DNA of 5,502 nt, from contig JAGYHM010000081.1 of NCBI GenBank assembly GCA_018457305.1, forward strand, positions 1-5,502, given 5' to 3'. A model generated the notes under the pieces. The model searched no databases, was not told where the DNA came from, and worked only from the letters and a program-made list of their open reading frames with translations. Origin of the DNA: Fusobacterium sp. GTDB taxonomy: Bacteria > Fusobacteriota > Fusobacteriia > Fusobacteriales > Fusobacteriaceae. This document shows positions 5,315 through 5,502 of this stretch, piece by piece; the stretch's first letter is position 1, and every line of letters begins with the position of its first letter. The position numbers and the translations under genes are program-made.

Positions 5315-5502
5315 TTATTTTAAATTTTTAATTTTTTCAGCAACTTTTAAGGGAACTATTTGAGAAAGTTCATCTAAACTTGCATTTTTTATTGCAGATA
5401 CAGAGCCAAATTTTAATAATAATTTTTTCTTTCTCACAGCTCCTATACCTTCAATCTCGTCTAACTCTGAACTTATAATTCTCTTTCTTCTAAGTTTTCT
5501 GT
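5315..5502 (-). CDS. uvrC: Excinuclease ABC subunit C, C-terminal fragment
   Basis: The last 61 codons and the stop (TAA at 5317-5315) are present; the gene continues past the right edge. UvrC makes the dual incisions around DNA lesions in nucleotide excision repair with UvrA and UvrB. The fragment begins RKLRRKR, matching the basic end of the family's nuclease region. It continues with SELDEIEGIGAVRKKKLLLKFGS, the first helix-hairpin-helix of the DNA-binding (HhH)2 tail, and ends ...DELSQIVPLKVAEKIKNLK. The second hairpin seems two or three residues shorter than the common VPGIS..LAEKI form. It converges on the importer operon across a terminator. Confidence 0.9.
   Translation of the reverse strand, partial: RKLRRKRIISSELDEIEGIGAVRKKKLLLKFGSVSAIKNASLDELSQIVPLKVAEKIKNLK

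Noticed and set aside
1..5502. CRISPR arrays, tRNA or rRNA genes, insertion sequences
   Set aside because: I saw no regularly spaced repeats, no cloverleaf or rRNA-like segments and no transposase coding sequence in the window.

Overview
The window is very AT-rich and reads as chromosome from a Gram-negative anaerobe of the Fusobacterium/Leptotrichia kind. An outer-membrane TonB-dependent receptor, a binding protein with a plain (non-lipoprotein) signal peptide, and the start of a Kdo-activating enzyme gene (kdsB) all require an outer membrane with LPS. The AT-rich codon choice and strong purine-rich Shine-Dalgarno sites fit Fusobacteriota. The genus is inferred from composition and gene style, not from a database match.

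Layout: positions 1-44 hold the first 14 codons of kdsB on the minus strand, reading out of the window. Positions 45-462 are intergenic. This stretch holds a GC-rich double-hairpin island (97-171) ending in a plus-strand terminator, a likely kdsB promoter on the minus strand, and the receptor promoter, whose spacer contains a 13-A tract. The TonB-dependent receptor (463-2430) is followed by an intrinsic terminator. A separate, near-consensus promoter then drives a three-gene ABC importer operon: periplasmic binding protein (2606-3469), FecCD/BtuC-type permease (3471-4523) and ATPase (4525-5271). The operon genes are separated by single bases. A terminator that can work in both directions (5284-5313) separates the importer from the 3' end of uvrC (5315-5502, minus strand).

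Together the four plus-strand genes form an outer-membrane-to-cytoplasm uptake route of the iron-siderophore/heme/cobalamin class. The receptor brings the ligand across the outer membrane using TonB energy (no tonB/exbB/exbD here), the binding protein carries it through the periplasm, and the permease and ATPase import it. The ligand cannot be read from the sequence. No cobalamin riboswitch is visible, so iron chelates or heme are somewhat favoured.

The most interesting signals are regulatory. (1) The receptor and the importer operon have matching leaders: the same -35 and -10 hexamers, a related 32-base element at the same distance from the -10 box, and the same -10-to-ATG distance. (2) The receptor promoter has a 13-A homopolymer between its -35 and -10 boxes, which could make the receptor phase variable. 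(3) A structured, terminator-tailed island lies where no upstream plus-strand gene exists. The uptake genes are familiar families; I see no evidence of a wholly new protein system.
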